NCBI GenBank assembly: GCA_028274465.1
Contig: CM051456.1
Span: 13,233,745-13,297,744, forward strand
Source of the DNA: Plantago ovata
Lineage: Eukaryota > Streptophyta > Magnoliopsida > Lamiales > Plantaginaceae
Reading direction: 5' to 3'
DNA length: 64,000 nt
The notes beneath the pieces were generated by a model. The model made no database searches. It saw only the letters and a program-made list of their open reading frames with translations, and had not been told where the DNA came from. The translations under genes were made by a program, and so were the position numbers. Shown in pieces: positions 1-12,650 of this stretch (positions are counted from its first letter, which is position 1; each line of letters begins with the position of its first letter).

Positions 1-121
1 ACCAACTGCACGCACGTACGATTCATTCCATGTTCGGTTTCCCTTTTATCAAAGACTCTTAATTAATTTGCCCACCACATCCACAATTAGTTCTTAATCC
101 TGCACTTAAAATGTCCGGAGG

Positions 122-325
122 CAGGGGTGGACCCGGGGCGACTCAGTTGGGGGGCGTCCCCTCCCCAAACTTTTGATTTTTTTTTATATATAGTAGTTAT
201 GGTTTTTCAAGATTTTTATAGGTAATATGCATGATTTTTGAAGTTTTGTCCCTCCGGACCTTCGAAAAATCATGTATGTATAATTTCGCGCCCCCCTCGA
301 GTTCTAAATCTTGGGTCCGCCCCTG
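122..325. mobile_element. hAT-type MITE, copy 1
   Basis: The element is about 204 bp. It opens with CAGGGGTGGACCC and closes with the inverse GGGTCCGCCCCTG, so the termini are inverted repeats with one mismatch in 13. It is flanked by imperfect 8-bp duplications, TCCGGAGG (114–121) and TCCGGGGT (326–333). Eight-base target duplications with CAGGGG ends are the signature of hAT transposons. It has no coding capacity. Its interior resembles the element at 41343–41540, and a shorter relative lies at 52746–52903. Confidence 0.75.
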
Positions 326-902
326 TCCGGGGTACGTGCATGATAATTGATTTCACTAATGCTTGTTGTACAATATATTCTGCACTATGACAACATTAGT
401 GGGAAAATATCTAAACTGACACTTACACTAATTACTATTGTATATACTTACACTAACTACCGATTATCATTACGCTGGACTTGACTCGATAAGAGTCTCT
501 TGCTCGATAAAGCATTTGAACCGTACTGGAGACTTTTTTAAGTTCAATGATACTCGGTAGGTTCGTAAATCTCGTGACGTACACATGACATTTTTGTACT
601 ATTCTTTTTCAGTACAAATTATTAGTCCATTTTTTTTTAGATTCGATATGGTTCATGATCAGTTACAAACATTTTGAAAAGATTCGGGGTAAAATGAAAA
701 ACACAAGCCTTTTATGGGCCATTGGAGTTCACCCCTTGAGTGGGCTGGAGATGGATACAAGCTAGTTCTGGACACATAAAAAGATAAAACAGTTAGGCGG
801 TTTCGTCATGGGCAGGCAAACATTAAATGCAAGAGATTTCATGTACACGTATGGAATCCAATATATGACAATACAGTATACATTACATATTTACATAGTA
901 GT

Positions 903-954
903 ATTGTACTATTGTTTGTGTTCTGATTATTGTACTATTGTTTGTGTTCTGATT
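903..954. repeat. 26-bp perfect tandem duplication
   Basis: Two adjacent identical 26-bp units beginning ATTGTACTATTG lie at 903–928 and 929–954. This is a simple local duplication with no gene nearby. Confidence 0.9.
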
Positions 955-1537
955 GAGAGAAACTGACTACGTGCAAATAATTCTTTCCCTTTACCTCCTG
1001 ATAGTACCATAAAACGACAGCTTTCCAAACTTGCTACTTGTTTAATTTCAGTTTCATCCTAAAGGCTTAGGCTAAAAGAATAAACCCATACTTTGATTGA
1101 TTTATTGCTTCTGAGTGAAATTACAAACAAATATTGCATCAGTGTGTGTATATATATTGCATGCTTGAGATGGAAGGGAAAATGGAATGAGAGAAAAACG
1201 AAGGAAAAAGGGCCAAAACAGGATTCTTGATTTAATTCTTGCACATGTAGACATTTAATGGCATTGCCACTTATGATCAGCCATATGGGACACCAGATGA
1301 GCTTCGCCCTTGTTTCTTTCCTATTCCATCGAGGATTTCATGCAAGCTTACAACGAAAGGGAAATTACTCATGAGTCTAGCTACCTATCCTTTGTCTTGG
1401 AAAGGTTCGATGCTGCTGGGGTGTGAGTGTGTGACTAGCTACACACAAGTGGGCCAATTTGAGCTATATATATCTAGTGTGGGTGTAGAACTGTACATGG
1501 TCACATCTCCGCATCGACCGAACCCATTTCTCGACTC

Positions 1538-1792
1538 TTGATCAGTAAAGACTGGCCTAATTCAAACCAATTGAGGAGATCTTGGTTTCGTCCTCTGGTA
1601 ATTCGTCTTCAATACGCACGAGTCATGATCCATTCATCTAGAGAGGTTCCGCTTAGAAAGGGAAGAATGGTCGTGTTCTTGACAAAAATCAACATCAACG
1701 CAAGAATAAAGAACGCCCATGATCGAAATATAAGGAAGATCAGATATACCATGGTTAATAATGGGCAAAGCCCTGCTACACTAATTATATAG
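1538..1792 (+). other. Unassigned basic ORF, 84 codons
   Basis: This open frame encodes a basic polypeptide rich in Arg, Lys and Ile, with a run RMVVFLTKININARIKNA. It starts at a TTG, or at an internal ATG at 1625, so it has no good initiation context of its own. The composition recalls plastid- or mitochondrion-type reading frames, which suggests a nuclear copy of organelle DNA, but I do not recognise the source. No flanking exon or repeat supports a functional gene. It may also be chance. Confidence 0.2.
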
Positions 1793-4059
1793 GAGTAGTA
1801 CTTTACCATGCAATTGTCCACGGTAACTAGAATTGTAAATGGAAAAGAACTCTAATGTATTAATCTAACATAACATAATGTATTAATCTTGTCTCCAATG
1901 AACCTTACAAATCAAATACTAGATGATTCCATAACTTATTCTAGATGATTCCCACTAATGACCCCAGTTCACGAATAGGATAGCCTATGCGTGATCCCAA
2001 CACCCATCTTCCAAATACCCTAGAGCTAGCCCATTCCGCAGAAGATCAGGTAGATGAGAGGGAGCTTCCTATCTCCAATACTCCCTTCACCCCTTTTCAA
2101 GTTTCCTACTCCTCTTGATCGCACAAGTTTTAATAAACATGAGAGTGTAATTGGAATATTATTTGAATCAATTTACCCCGTACCCGTATCGTAACAACTT
2201 AGGTCCAGCCCATTTACCTATGTTTTAAAAACCGGGTTAAGTAATACTTCAAGCACATTTATCACCAGCACATTTGGGCTTGGAATATGTGGCCCAAATG
2301 TGGCTGGGCTAGTGCTAAATTGAAGAATTGAACTTTTGAACAATTGAAGAAAATTGAACAATTGGACTTTTGCTTAGAGGAAAGGTCCACGGAAACAGTT
2401 CTAAATTGATAAAAGAGGATAGCCAACTTTAGGAGTTAGTTCCATTATGAGAAGTCAAATATCATATTCTGGAATCAAAGGGTTCGACTTCTCCTCATTA
2501 ACTTCAACTCATTTAATTTTGTGTGACATATAAAAGCGGTCCCAATGAGATGATAAACTTTCTAAAACAGATAAATATATGTCTCAAAACTGTCGAATCA
2601 CATCACTCACATCTTCACTCGTGGATGATGTGGTGGTCCCTCTTTATTCTTCCTGGCAGTCTTCCTAGCTAGTTCAACTCCTAGATTACTATCACTCCTC
2701 TCTCTCAAAATTTCAAACTTTTAGTTAATTAGGATCTTCAAACCAAGCAGTAGTCTCCTGCATAATTTATCGTATCCTTGAGTAAATCCTCGATCAGAAC
2801 GACACGAGAATTATCATAGTTTACTACTTAACATGAAGCCGGCAGCATAAGCCAAGGCATGGCACAGGAGGACTTGTCTTAGTCAAAGTAATGGGCTAGG
2901 TGCTAATTAACAAAGAGACATATAATAGTGTCCAAATCATGAGCATGCATACATAATGTGTAATGTACAAGTAGCAAAGATGATGAAAAGACTTTTCCTG
3001 AATAAGGTAAACACAGAAACTTAGAATACCCACTGCAACAGCATGCAAGAAATAGCAAACGGTTTGCCCCCACCGCGCTTCCCTTCGTTACAAGGCATGC
3101 CTGATTATACTGGTGCATAAAAAAGAATGCTATGATTATTGAGGCTTAAAGATAAGATCATGGTTCTGTTAATGAAACATCACATACTGCAATGATATGA
3201 TGGTGATGCAGAGTGGTCCATATACATATGGAGAAAGATCGATCAAATGATGATGAACTGAAGTGGACTTCAATTTGGTTAGTTAGTCAGTTCATTGTTC
3301 CGATAATTATTCAGAGTCTTACAACAAAAGTTACAGTTTATCATAAAAATTGTATAATCATGTGAACTTTGTACATGTGTGGAGTAGGTAGGGCTACAAA
3401 AAATCCACTTTGTTTTATTCGAAGTTCTAAAAGTATTTGGCTGAAATCTGAATACATATATCTGTTGAAATTAATACTGTGAAATTGATGAATCAATGTG
3501 ATGAGATCTTCCTCGGATTATACCGGTCGGTGCGGTACTTAATGACTGGAGCGGCTCCATTGCCAGAGGACATTGGGTTTGGCTGATTTGCACGGCATCA
3601 AGCGATCTTGGTAGCTCAATTCAATGAGGAATTGACCCGGCGGAAACCTTTGTCATAGATATGACTCTGTGTATATTCATAATTTAATGAAAAAGATGTA
3701 CAATGATAACTATTATAATAGTTGTAGAACGGATAACTATGGAAAAAATATTCATTTAGATACTAACTCATAACTATAGAACAAAATATTCATATATGAC
3801 AGAATTTTAAAACAACCTATAATATCACTTACTTAATCTTGACCAACTACCTCATATACAATTCAGGGAGCGGACTAGGCCAAGCTATCATCACACAGGT
3901 GATTCTTAATTTGGAGAATCTGAATGAAAAATGCAGAATTATCATCATTATGGAAGACATCTGTGAACCAAGTTTAAACGTTAGTACGGTCCTGGATGAC
4001 GTGTATATCAACAAAATGTAATCGGTGATTAATGACTAAAGAGCTAAATACGATGTCTC

Positions 4060-4141
4060 GTCGCTTTGGCCGAGTGGTTAAGGCGTGTGCCTGCTAAGTA
4101 CATGGGGTTTCCCCGCGAGAGTTCGAATCTCTCAGGCGACG
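4060..4141 (+). tRNA. tRNA-Ser (anticodon GCT)
   Basis: This is a complete class II tRNA cloverleaf without an intron. The acceptor stem pairs GTCGCTT with AGGCGAC, and the discriminator base is G (4141). The anticodon arm has stem TGTGC/GTACA around the loop CTGCTAA, giving anticodon GCT. The long variable arm is GGGG-TTT-CCCC, diagnostic of serine tRNAs. The T arm is GAGAG-TTCGAAT-CTCTC, which contains the internal B box. A TTTTTT run begins about 18 bases downstream and could terminate RNA polymerase III. Position 32 is C, the site of m3C modification in serine tRNAs. Confidence 0.96.
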
Positions 4142-5597
4142 ATGTTTCTCATTTCTAATTTTTTATTTTGATCATGCAATATTTATGAAAGAACGTACGA
4201 GTAATAGTTATGAAAACTTTTTTTCTATTAAAGATATAAAAACTTAGTTTTAGGAGTTAATCGTTTTACTCCACACTTTGTGAATTTATTATGGTAATGT
4301 ATGACTAAATACTTATTTTATATACAATATAGAGCAACAGGAATTTATGTTCGAGTCGTACAATATAAGATTAAGACACCAACTACTTTGATGGGAGATC
4401 CATAAGTGAAAACGAATTGGTTAAATTAAATTTTCTATTTATATGTTCAAGTAAAATGAACATTAACATTATTTTTAGTGAGCTTGAATTCTTTTTCAAA
4501 ATTAAATGTTAGAGGGTGGGGAGTGGGGGGGGGGGGGGTACTGTTGTAGTGCAGGGATTTCGACGCTCAATGCAGTAAGCCCGTAGAAAAAGAAATAAAC
4601 GAAAAAGAATATAGGAGTGAGAGCGGATTTATAAGTTTAATTAGTTGGATCGCGTAGCGGAGTTTGGACAAGTTCTCATGGAAGACTTCCTATTGTGGGT
4701 AAGCTAGTTGACTTAAGGTGAAATGTGAGAGACGACCTTTGATGGTTGAGTAAGCTTTGGTAAGTGTCGAAAAGATGGATAATCCTAATAATCGATGTTC
4801 TTGTAGAGACCAGATGTAATGGAAAGGCAGCTGAGATTTCAACAAGATAATAGTGAGCGATGAAACTTAAATATTCTACACTTACATTGTCTTCCCCCCC
4901 CCCCCCCCTTACTGTTGGGAATCTCATAATTCAAACCTTTCAATTCAATTTTGTGCTTTAGCCCAACTCCCTTCACCTCGACCTTATTTTTGTAATTGTG
5001 TCCATGAGCTAGATCAAGGATTTGAGTTGGATTGATGAGGAGGTGTAGAGCGAGTACTACTCCACGGAGCTAGTTGGGCTAAGGGGACGAATGAGCTAGT
5101 CCATGGAGTAGAGGTAGAGATTTCTACTTGAGGTGAGTTGAGAAAGGAGTATGGTGATTAGAGTTTTCTACTCACCGAGACTGAGAAAATGATACATGTG
5201 TTATGATCGTGAATTCTATGAAACACGGGTTTTTTGTGTTTAACACCTATTGGTCCAAAAAACAACTAAAGAACGATCTTGCACCATAATGCAGGGACAT
5301 GTTTTTAGGCTAAAAACACACACGTGGGTGCTAATTGGTTGGAAATGGGACAGATAAATGGTTACGTAGGTCCAACAAGCAGATATTGGGCTGATTTAAG
5401 GCCCGTCAATAGCAGGCTAGATCTTGAGAAACGTGAGCCCGTTATACACCAGCGTAAAAAATACAGTAATGTTTCAGGTCTCATAATAAAATAGCTCAAA
5501 ATTTGATCTTTCTCGTTCTCAATAGATAGATAGATTCATTCATCAGTGATTTCACTCCTGAACGGAAAATCTCTCCAACACTTGGATTAGCTCACCA
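4142..5597. other. Intergenic, homopolymer tracts
   Basis: No gene is seen between tRNA-Ser and the coatomer gene. The stretch holds a G14 run (4525–4538) and a C15 run (4894–4908) about 355 bp apart, in otherwise AT-rich sequence. Its right end must contain the promoter and 5' UTR of the coatomer gene; no clear TATA box was identified. Confidence 0.5.
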
Positions 5598-8442
5598 ATG
5601 GCTACCTTTCTCGGCCGAGTAAGTCTACATTGCATTATTACATTTCTCAATTCAAGTTTACTCAATTCCCATTTTGCAAGATCTGTGTTTTCTGCTCGCC
5701 GATTAGATCTCATTTTTGTGAGATCTGTATGTGTCATGGTAATCGTATTAACTCCTTTGATCCATGTTACCAATCGCCGTGATTTCCTTCTCGTCTGTTG
5801 GTTATGTAATAATTGATCAATTCTATGTTGGTTGATTTTTTTTATATCTCAATTCAGTACCTGTTGTTAAGAGGAATTGTTTCTGATCAGCTATTGAATT
5901 TTGCAATTTTCATTAGGTTATATTATATGCATATTAGTTGTGGCTTGTGGACAAAAATAATAGCTGATTTTGAATGAATTGGTGGAATTTAGGAAGCATG
6001 CCCAACTATAAAGAATATACTCTTACTGGACTCTGAGGGCAAGCGAGTCGCCGTCAAGTATTACTCTGATGACTGGCAAACCAACGCTGCAAAACTGGCA
6101 TTCGAGAAATCCGTTTTCACAAAAACTCAGAAAACCAATGCTCGCACTGAAGGTACATTTCATCCCATGTTTTTCATCTGCAAACTCATTACAAAAATGC
6201 GTTTATTAGTTGCCTAGTGTTGCATGATCAATTTAGATCGTGTGAGTATTTGATGCTTCTTGTTGTAAGGATAAGTAACATGTTCAGTTTCTTGGTAGTC
6301 CTGAATTTACTACATTAGAGTTATCATTTATATGTTCGATATGATTCTGCAGCTGAAATAACAATGCTCGAGAGCAACATAATTGTGTACAAGTTTGTGC
6401 AAGATCTGCACTTCTTTGTGACTGGAGGGGATGATGAAAATGAACTGATACTGGCTACTGTTCTACAGGGCTTCTTCGATGCTGTTACCCTTCTCCTAAG
6501 GTTTTGATTATGTTCAAGTGTCTCTGATTTGGAGCTTTAAAATGCATGTATTGGTTATTTGTATGTATAGTAATATGTTTTTGCATTTTAGGAACAATGT
6601 TGACCAAAGGGAAGCACTTGAGAACTTGGACTTGATTCTATTATGCCTAGATGAGATCGTCGACGGAGGGTAAGTTATCGTTACTATCATTACCTCAAAT
6701 ACCATGGCATCTCTCTTAGTTCGTAAGCAGTCATTTTACCACAGGTTTACAGTCATCACTGTAACTTACGAAAACAGTAGTTGATGCGAACCATTCGTTT
6801 AGTTAGTGTTTTGATAATATATTTCTGTACTCTCTATTGTATTGGCGTGCCTGTAGTATATTGAAGCTACTTTCACTAGAGATTATCAACACACCGAGTT
6901 TTGAATGTGCATGTTAATATGCCGTTGTGAAAATTGTCTTAATTATATTTCACTGGATGTCTGATTTTTCTCGTGTTGGAAGTCTAATTGCTGACTATTA
7001 TTTGTTAGCCATCGTCTTATCTCATTCTTTATCTGTGGCCTCCCTGGTCATATCATAATAGTGAGTGCTCACAATTCATCTTGTTTAGTATGGTTGACCT
7101 GATTGTAGCCTGCCCATGAAAATCTCCTTCCATTTCTATGCAAAATAAGGTAGTGTTATATAATTGTTTCTTTTTTTGTCTGAAAACAACCATGGCCTAG
7201 GTAAAGGTTGTATGTCCTGAAAGTTTTGACCTTTTCTTACTCATGAGATAACTAGCAATCAAAATTCATGTTATTCTACTTTATTTACAAATTTCTCTGG
7301 TAACTTTGGATTGCAAAAATACTCCTAGAAAAAATCCTCTTTGCAGCACTTGACATAATGCTGTATACACATGCTAATTCTTTTTATAGATTCACATATG
7401 GTGCGTCAACTTTAACTACATTGCCATTTTCATGTTTGGTTTCTGCACATTCCATGGGGTTTCAATGTTGAAATTTTCACATTTATCAGTGACATCTGTG
7501 TGTGTATTGTAGGATTGTTCTCGAAACTGATGGCAGCATTATTGCTGGAAAAGTTGCTACTCACAGTATGGATGATGGGGCACCACTGTCCGAGCAGGTA
7601 CAATGCTGTTCTATAGTCATTTATAGCATGTGAACATGAAGCTGGTTTGGATGGGCTAGATTTTGCCTATGCACTTAAACAATCTAAAATAAAAATTCAC
7701 TCAAAAACAAAATTATCAGACTGTTATATTGAAAAATACAGGGCCAAAATTGTTTACTCCCATCATCTTAAGCCATCTTAGCACATCACCCTGCTTTGAA
7801 AGGCTAGTTGCCCCCTAACCTCTTGGCTAAGATAGTTCTCAATCATCATTCATTTCATTTCTAGCTGCATCCTGTGTGATGTTTTGATTAACATATGAGT
7901 TGATGATGTCTAGAATTTGTGTTATATAATAAAGCTTTATATTTACATGTATTCGATACCCCTACACTTGTTTTGCCTTGTTCCAAATAATCACATTGCC
8001 AGAAATCCTTAAGTTGAATGCAGTCAAAGTAGATTTAGAAGCCATGTTTCTTGAGAATGCTCAAAGCATAACCAGAACTCATGAACTTGTGTTTTATTTT
8101 CCTACAGAATAGAAGTGTTCCAAACCTTTCTAAAGCACCTACACAATATCTGAAGTCAATGTGCAATATTTACAATTTTTCCTGTGCAGTCAAAGTAGAT
8201 TTAGAAGTCATGTTTCTTGAGATTGTTCAAAACATAACCAGAACTCATGAACTTGTGTTTTATTTTCCTACAGAATAGAAGTATTTCAAACCTTTCTAAA
8301 GCACCTACACAATGTCAATGTGCAATATTTACAATTTTTCCTGTGTATTATGAATCCTAACGCTGGGCACTGATCTATGCAGACAATATCTCAAGCTCTG
8401 GCCACAGCACGTGAGCATTTGACAAGATCTCTACTGAGATGA
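5598..8442 (+). CDS. Coatomer subunit zeta (COPI)
   Basis: Zeta-COP is the small subunit of the F-subcomplex of the COPI coat. It partners beta/gamma/delta-COP in Golgi-to-ER vesicle traffic and folds like the AP-complex sigma chain. Six exons are read at 5598–5618, 5993–6152, 6353–6500, 6592–6669, 7513–7597 and 8383–8442, all with GT–AG borders, giving about 183 residues, the usual length. Diagnostic strings are [20 protein letters not shown] near the N-terminus, [35 protein letters not shown] and the C-terminal [17 protein letters not shown]. The first exon has only seven codons (MATFLGR), so the start rests on the ATG at 5598 with a good donor straight after it. Intron 5 carries a 166-bp tandem duplication. 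Which zeta paralogue this is cannot be told from sequence alone. Confidence 0.95.
8021..8345. repeat. 166-bp tandem duplication in coatomer intron
   Basis: Unit 1 (8021–8186) and unit 2 (8187–8345) are near-identical head-to-tail copies in the last intron of the coatomer zeta gene. Unit 2 lacks a few bases before GTCAATGTGCAATATT. Each unit carries a pyrimidine-rich TTTTATTTTCCTACAG, which looks like a 3' splice site, so two decoy acceptors lie upstream of the true one at 8382. Confidence 0.9.
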
Positions 8443-10818
8443 AACATTACGACATACTATATACGGTGTGCGCTACGAATATATACAGTGCGCATTTGAG
8501 ATGAACTCATTCTTTTGATATTTTGGCTTGTTGTGTTGTAGTTCCCCTTCTCTTAATCTCAATTTTCAGAGCGCGCAAGGATTTACTTGGTTTATGCTTA
8601 ATGTGTTATATCATAAGATTTGTGACCATTTCTTCCCTGCATTTTACTTGTGTGATTTTTAGTATAAATTTATGTTCTGTCTTGTTTGAAAAGAAATGGG
8701 TGCTTATTCCAATTTTGTAATTTTTCCTTTCTATTTTGGTGTTCCCATTTTATTCTAATGTTATTATGTTAGTACACACTTCAGAAAACAGTACTGCTAC
8801 TAGCTGCGTTATCGGTTTATTGCAATTGAAATTTGAAACATACAATTTCAAAGGGAAAAAAATGGTAGTATTGATTACACTGTTTTGTTAAAAAATAAAT
8901 TTATAGTCTATATTTTTCGGAACTCTATAAATTGAGTTCATGATACATTTTGACACACTTCAAGTCTTCAAAAACTTTAACATTTTAGATTCTCTCTCTG
9001 AGGGCTAATTCTTTTGAAAATGATCCTTGGTACCAACATTACGGTTAATTAAATTAAAAAAAAATGCACCTAAGAATCAAGGACGCCTAATCTAGAAAGT
9101 CGTTCTTACAATGTAAACCCCTCGGCACCTTTCTAAACACTTTTATTCCCTCTGAAAACGTTAATACATATTCTCAAGATTTTGAAAGCTCTGGTAACCC
9201 TCTGTAACACACAACAGAGGACTACTGGTCTGATTGTACATTTGACCCAGATACCCAACCGCATGTCCAGCTATCATTGATAATTATGATGATGTCAAAA
9301 ACAAGCAAAAAGAGTTGCTAAAGAGATTGGTGTACGAGCGGTCAAAAGAAGAGGGGAAGAAAGAAGAATTACTCTACATGAAGAAAGATATCAAGTGGCA
9401 GACGCTCCAATCACTAATGAGTAAGACTCAATTGTCACCGGATAAGAGATGCTCAAAGAGATCATCAAAAGGACGGATAGTTTATTCCTAGTTTAGAACA
9501 ACTTTATTTTAATGTTAATATTGTGCCATGTTTGCTTGGTTTGCTTGTATGCTTGTGTCAAGTTTCAAGGAGGATCGGCTTCTTATTTGCTTGTTATTTG
9601 TTTGTTTCCCTCGTTTTAGTATCCAATGTTTTGTCTGTATTGTAACAATTGTCAAGTCATTTATGCAGTATTGGTCAATATACCTCTACTTTAATAAGTG
9701 TTTGTTCCTGAAACAACTATACATATCAATATCAATTGTGACTCATGTACATAGTTATATCACTTGTAAAAAAATGAATGCTAAAGAGTTGATTACTCAA
9801 ATCATCTGATAAAAATGTATAACAAAGATGACTTATCAAATAATATGCTAACAATTGAATATGAAGAAACCATAATTGTCAAATCACATAAAAATACGAA
9901 TATTTAGCTCTGCTTGAAAGGGATATTTGGCTCTTGAGGGCACGATAATGCGGCTTTTGGGACACCGCCCAATGGAAAAGTTACTTGTGGAAAGATCTAA
10001 GTTCTCATGCTTGCAAGTGATTTGGTTGAAATTGCATGAGAATTGGATATCAAGTTTCAACATTCATATCCTGCATGTCAGTTAGAAAATATTCTAGTAA
10101 TGGGATACAATATGTTACTCTTATCAATTTTGTCCGTTTAAGTATTCTACTACATACTGTATTGTCATTCAAAGTTGCAAAAAAGTCTAATGTTTTAACT
10201 CCGGTGACGATTCTGAGTATACGAAGTTGAATTATAACTAATTGCCAGGTTTAAGTGATTTTTCCAGGTACTCCAGCGACAAGTCGGACGATTCAAATGA
10301 AGTCCGATTCGAATAAGAGATTGTGGATACAACTTACAGAGACTTTGGGGGATAGAGGGAAAAGAAAAGAACTTCCCTATGTTGCCTAAGTAAACAGATT
10401 AAACCCTGCAAGCAGCAACTAACAGAAGAACCAAGACGGTAACTTCTCCCACACATAGAACAGCATCAGTCAGCATTGATCAAATTCTAGCTCATAAAAC
10501 CAGTGAAACAAGCACTGTATACATAAAAGAAAAAGCCGAAAGTCTATAACTTAAAATCAAAATTTGGGCCAGAAAAATTGAATAAGTTATAGAAAGTACT
10601 CTACCTACAGACAAAATTTGCAGCATTAGCGTATGTATCTGGCAACCAGCAATGGAGAATGAACACTGCACATTCGCAGGGCACCCACCCATTACTGTGC
10701 TATAGAAGTTCGCAAAATAAATTCAAAAACACGAAAAAAGAAAAGAAACACAAACTAAAATAAAAAGAGTTCAGCAGAGGCCCCTCTCTTTACTCGGACA
10801 AGGATCTAAACCACCACC
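8443..10818. other. Intergenic between convergent genes
   Basis: The coatomer gene (+) and eIF4A (−) converge on this stretch, so it holds both 3' UTRs. The only other item is a coding-like frame at about 9231–9491. The remaining open frames are AT-rich, hydrophobic and unconvincing. Confidence 0.5.
9231..9491 (+). pseudogene. Lysine-rich coding-like fragment
   Basis: An open frame without an ATG at its start reads through a charged helix-like stretch (KNKQKELLKRLVYERSKEEG, then a segment rich in K and E) and ends at the TAG at 9489–9491. The composition is unlike the surrounding AT-rich DNA, so it may be an orphan exon or a gene relic. I do not recognise the family. No matching upstream exon was found. 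Confidence 0.25.
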
Positions 10819-12649
10819 TTAAAGAAGATCAGCAACGTTTGAAGGAAGCTCCTCGATCACGACGTTGTAAAACTTCTGGATGTCACCTAGCATCTTCTCA
10901 TCATCCCTTGTCAGGAAGTTGATTGACACACCCTTTCTCCCGAACCTTCCACTTCGTCCAATACGATGGAGGTAGTTCTCTGGTTGGGTAGGAAGGTCAT
11001 AGTTGATGACAAGAGACACCTGCTGGACATCAATACCACGAGCCAACAAGTCAGTGGTGATCAGGACACGAGAAGAACCAGAACGGAACTCGCGCATGAT
11101 GATGTCACGAGTGTTCTGGTCCATGTCTCCATGAGTGGCTGAGACGGTGTGGTCACGGCTTCTCATCTTGTCAGTGAGCCAATCAACCTTTCTTCTGGTG
11201 TTCACAAAGATGACACTCTGGGTGATGGCCAGGGTCTCGTAAAGATCACAGAGGGTTTCCAATTTCCACTCCTCTTTCTCGACATTGACATAGAATTGCT
11301 TAATACCCTCAAGGGTAAGCTCATCCCTCTTAACCAGAATCCTGACTGGCTTGTTCATGAATTTCCTTGTGATCTCAAGGGCTTCAGGTGGCATGGTAGC
11401 AGAGAACACACCAACCTGAACCTTGGCTGGTAGCAACTGGAAGATATCATAGATCTGGTAGCAAAAACAGCATAATTGATATGAGCATAAGAATATGAAA
11501 TCAAAACTGGATATCAAGAACAAAAACATATATATGAGAAATACGAAACTGAAGCAGGTTGATACATGGATCAGCAGGAAACTAAAACAAGTATGGGAAA
11601 GCACGAGTTCTACAAGTGATAATGATTTGTGACAGATGATACAAAAGAAGAGTTGCAAAATATATAGATTTATGAAGCATACACAAAACAGAGGGGGAAG
11701 TATTCCACAAATATTGAGGGTTGCCTGTGTAACTGTTATACACATGGGACATGAACATAACATGGGGATACTAAAAGATTACAATCAGGCATAATACAAC
11801 ATGAAAAAGAACAAACCTGGTCCTTGAAACCTCTGGAGAGCATCTCATCAGCCTCATCAAGAACAAACATCTTGATGTAGTCAGCACGAAGTGACTGCCT
11901 TCGGAGCATGTCAAACACACGGCCAGGAGTTCCAACAACAACGTGAACACCAGCTGAGAGAATCCTTTGATCCTCACGAACACTGGTGCCACCAACACAA
12001 GCATGCACCTTCACGCCAAGGTAGTCACCAAGAGCACGCATAACCTTCTCAATCTGCTGTGCAAGTTCTCTGGTGGGAGCCAAAACCAGAGCCTGGCACT
12101 GGGTAACGCCATAGTCAAGCTGCTGCAAGATTCCAGAACAGAAAGTAGCAGTCTTTCCAGTTCCAGACTGAGCCTGTTGGATAACATCAAGCCCCTTGCA
12201 GAAGGGAACAATGCCCCTTTGCTGGATAGCAGATGGCTTCTCAAAACCTATAAAAATGGTAAAATCACATAATTATTATTCAAATTCCAAAGCACTATAC
12301 TGTATGCTGCCAGTAGTGAAAGAGAATAGATTATGTACATCAAGATTTATTAAAAGAATGAAATAGAAACCTTACCATAAGCATAGATTCCTCTGAGGAG
12401 GTTCTCGAGAAGGCCCATAGCATCAAAGCTCTCAAAGACCTCATCATAAGATTTGAAGAATTCTTCACCACCCTCAACTTGTAGTCTGCCATAGAAATTA
12501 AACAAGATAACAATGTAAACAAACTAGTACATTATTTTACCAATCGACATGAAGGTAACATAAAAGTTGAGAATAACTTACAAGTCGTTCATCTTGTTGT
12601 CGTACTGTTTGGGGTCAAATTGGGCCCCTTCTGGTGCAAGTCCTGCCAT
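10819..12649 (-). CDS. Eukaryotic initiation factor 4A (eIF4A)
   Basis: This DEAD-box RNA helicase is the ATPase subunit of eIF4F and unwinds mRNA 5' leaders for ribosome scanning in the cytosol. Coding exons on the minus strand are 12582–12649, 12376–12485, 11817–12247 and 10819–11454. Together they make 1245 nt, or 414 residues, the family length. Motifs in order are the Q-motif region [10 protein letters not shown], motif I AQSGTGKT, Ia [10 protein letters not shown], Ib [43 protein letters not shown] and [15 protein letters not shown], ending SNVADLL. The start [11 protein letters not shown] is the standard plant one. A leader intron (12651–13486) ends one base before the ATG. Small oddities are GLLENLL where GLQENLL is usual, and MLGDIQKFY where a large hydrophobic residue normally stands at the G. 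Confidence 0.96.
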
Positions 12650-12650
12650 A

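Larger units (their letters stand above)
1..4059. other. Gene-poor left flank
   Basis: No convincing protein gene was found before the tRNA gene. Contents that can be named are a small hAT-type MITE (122–325), a perfect 26-bp tandem duplication (903–928 and 929–954) and an unassigned basic ORF (1538–1792), each listed separately. The other open frames here are short, have no family resemblance and look like chance frames in AT-rich DNA. Confidence 0.6.

Noticed and set aside
11149..11433. Plus-strand 94-codon ORF
   Set aside because: It is the antisense shadow of eIF4A exon 4, whose helicase motifs are unambiguous on the other strand.
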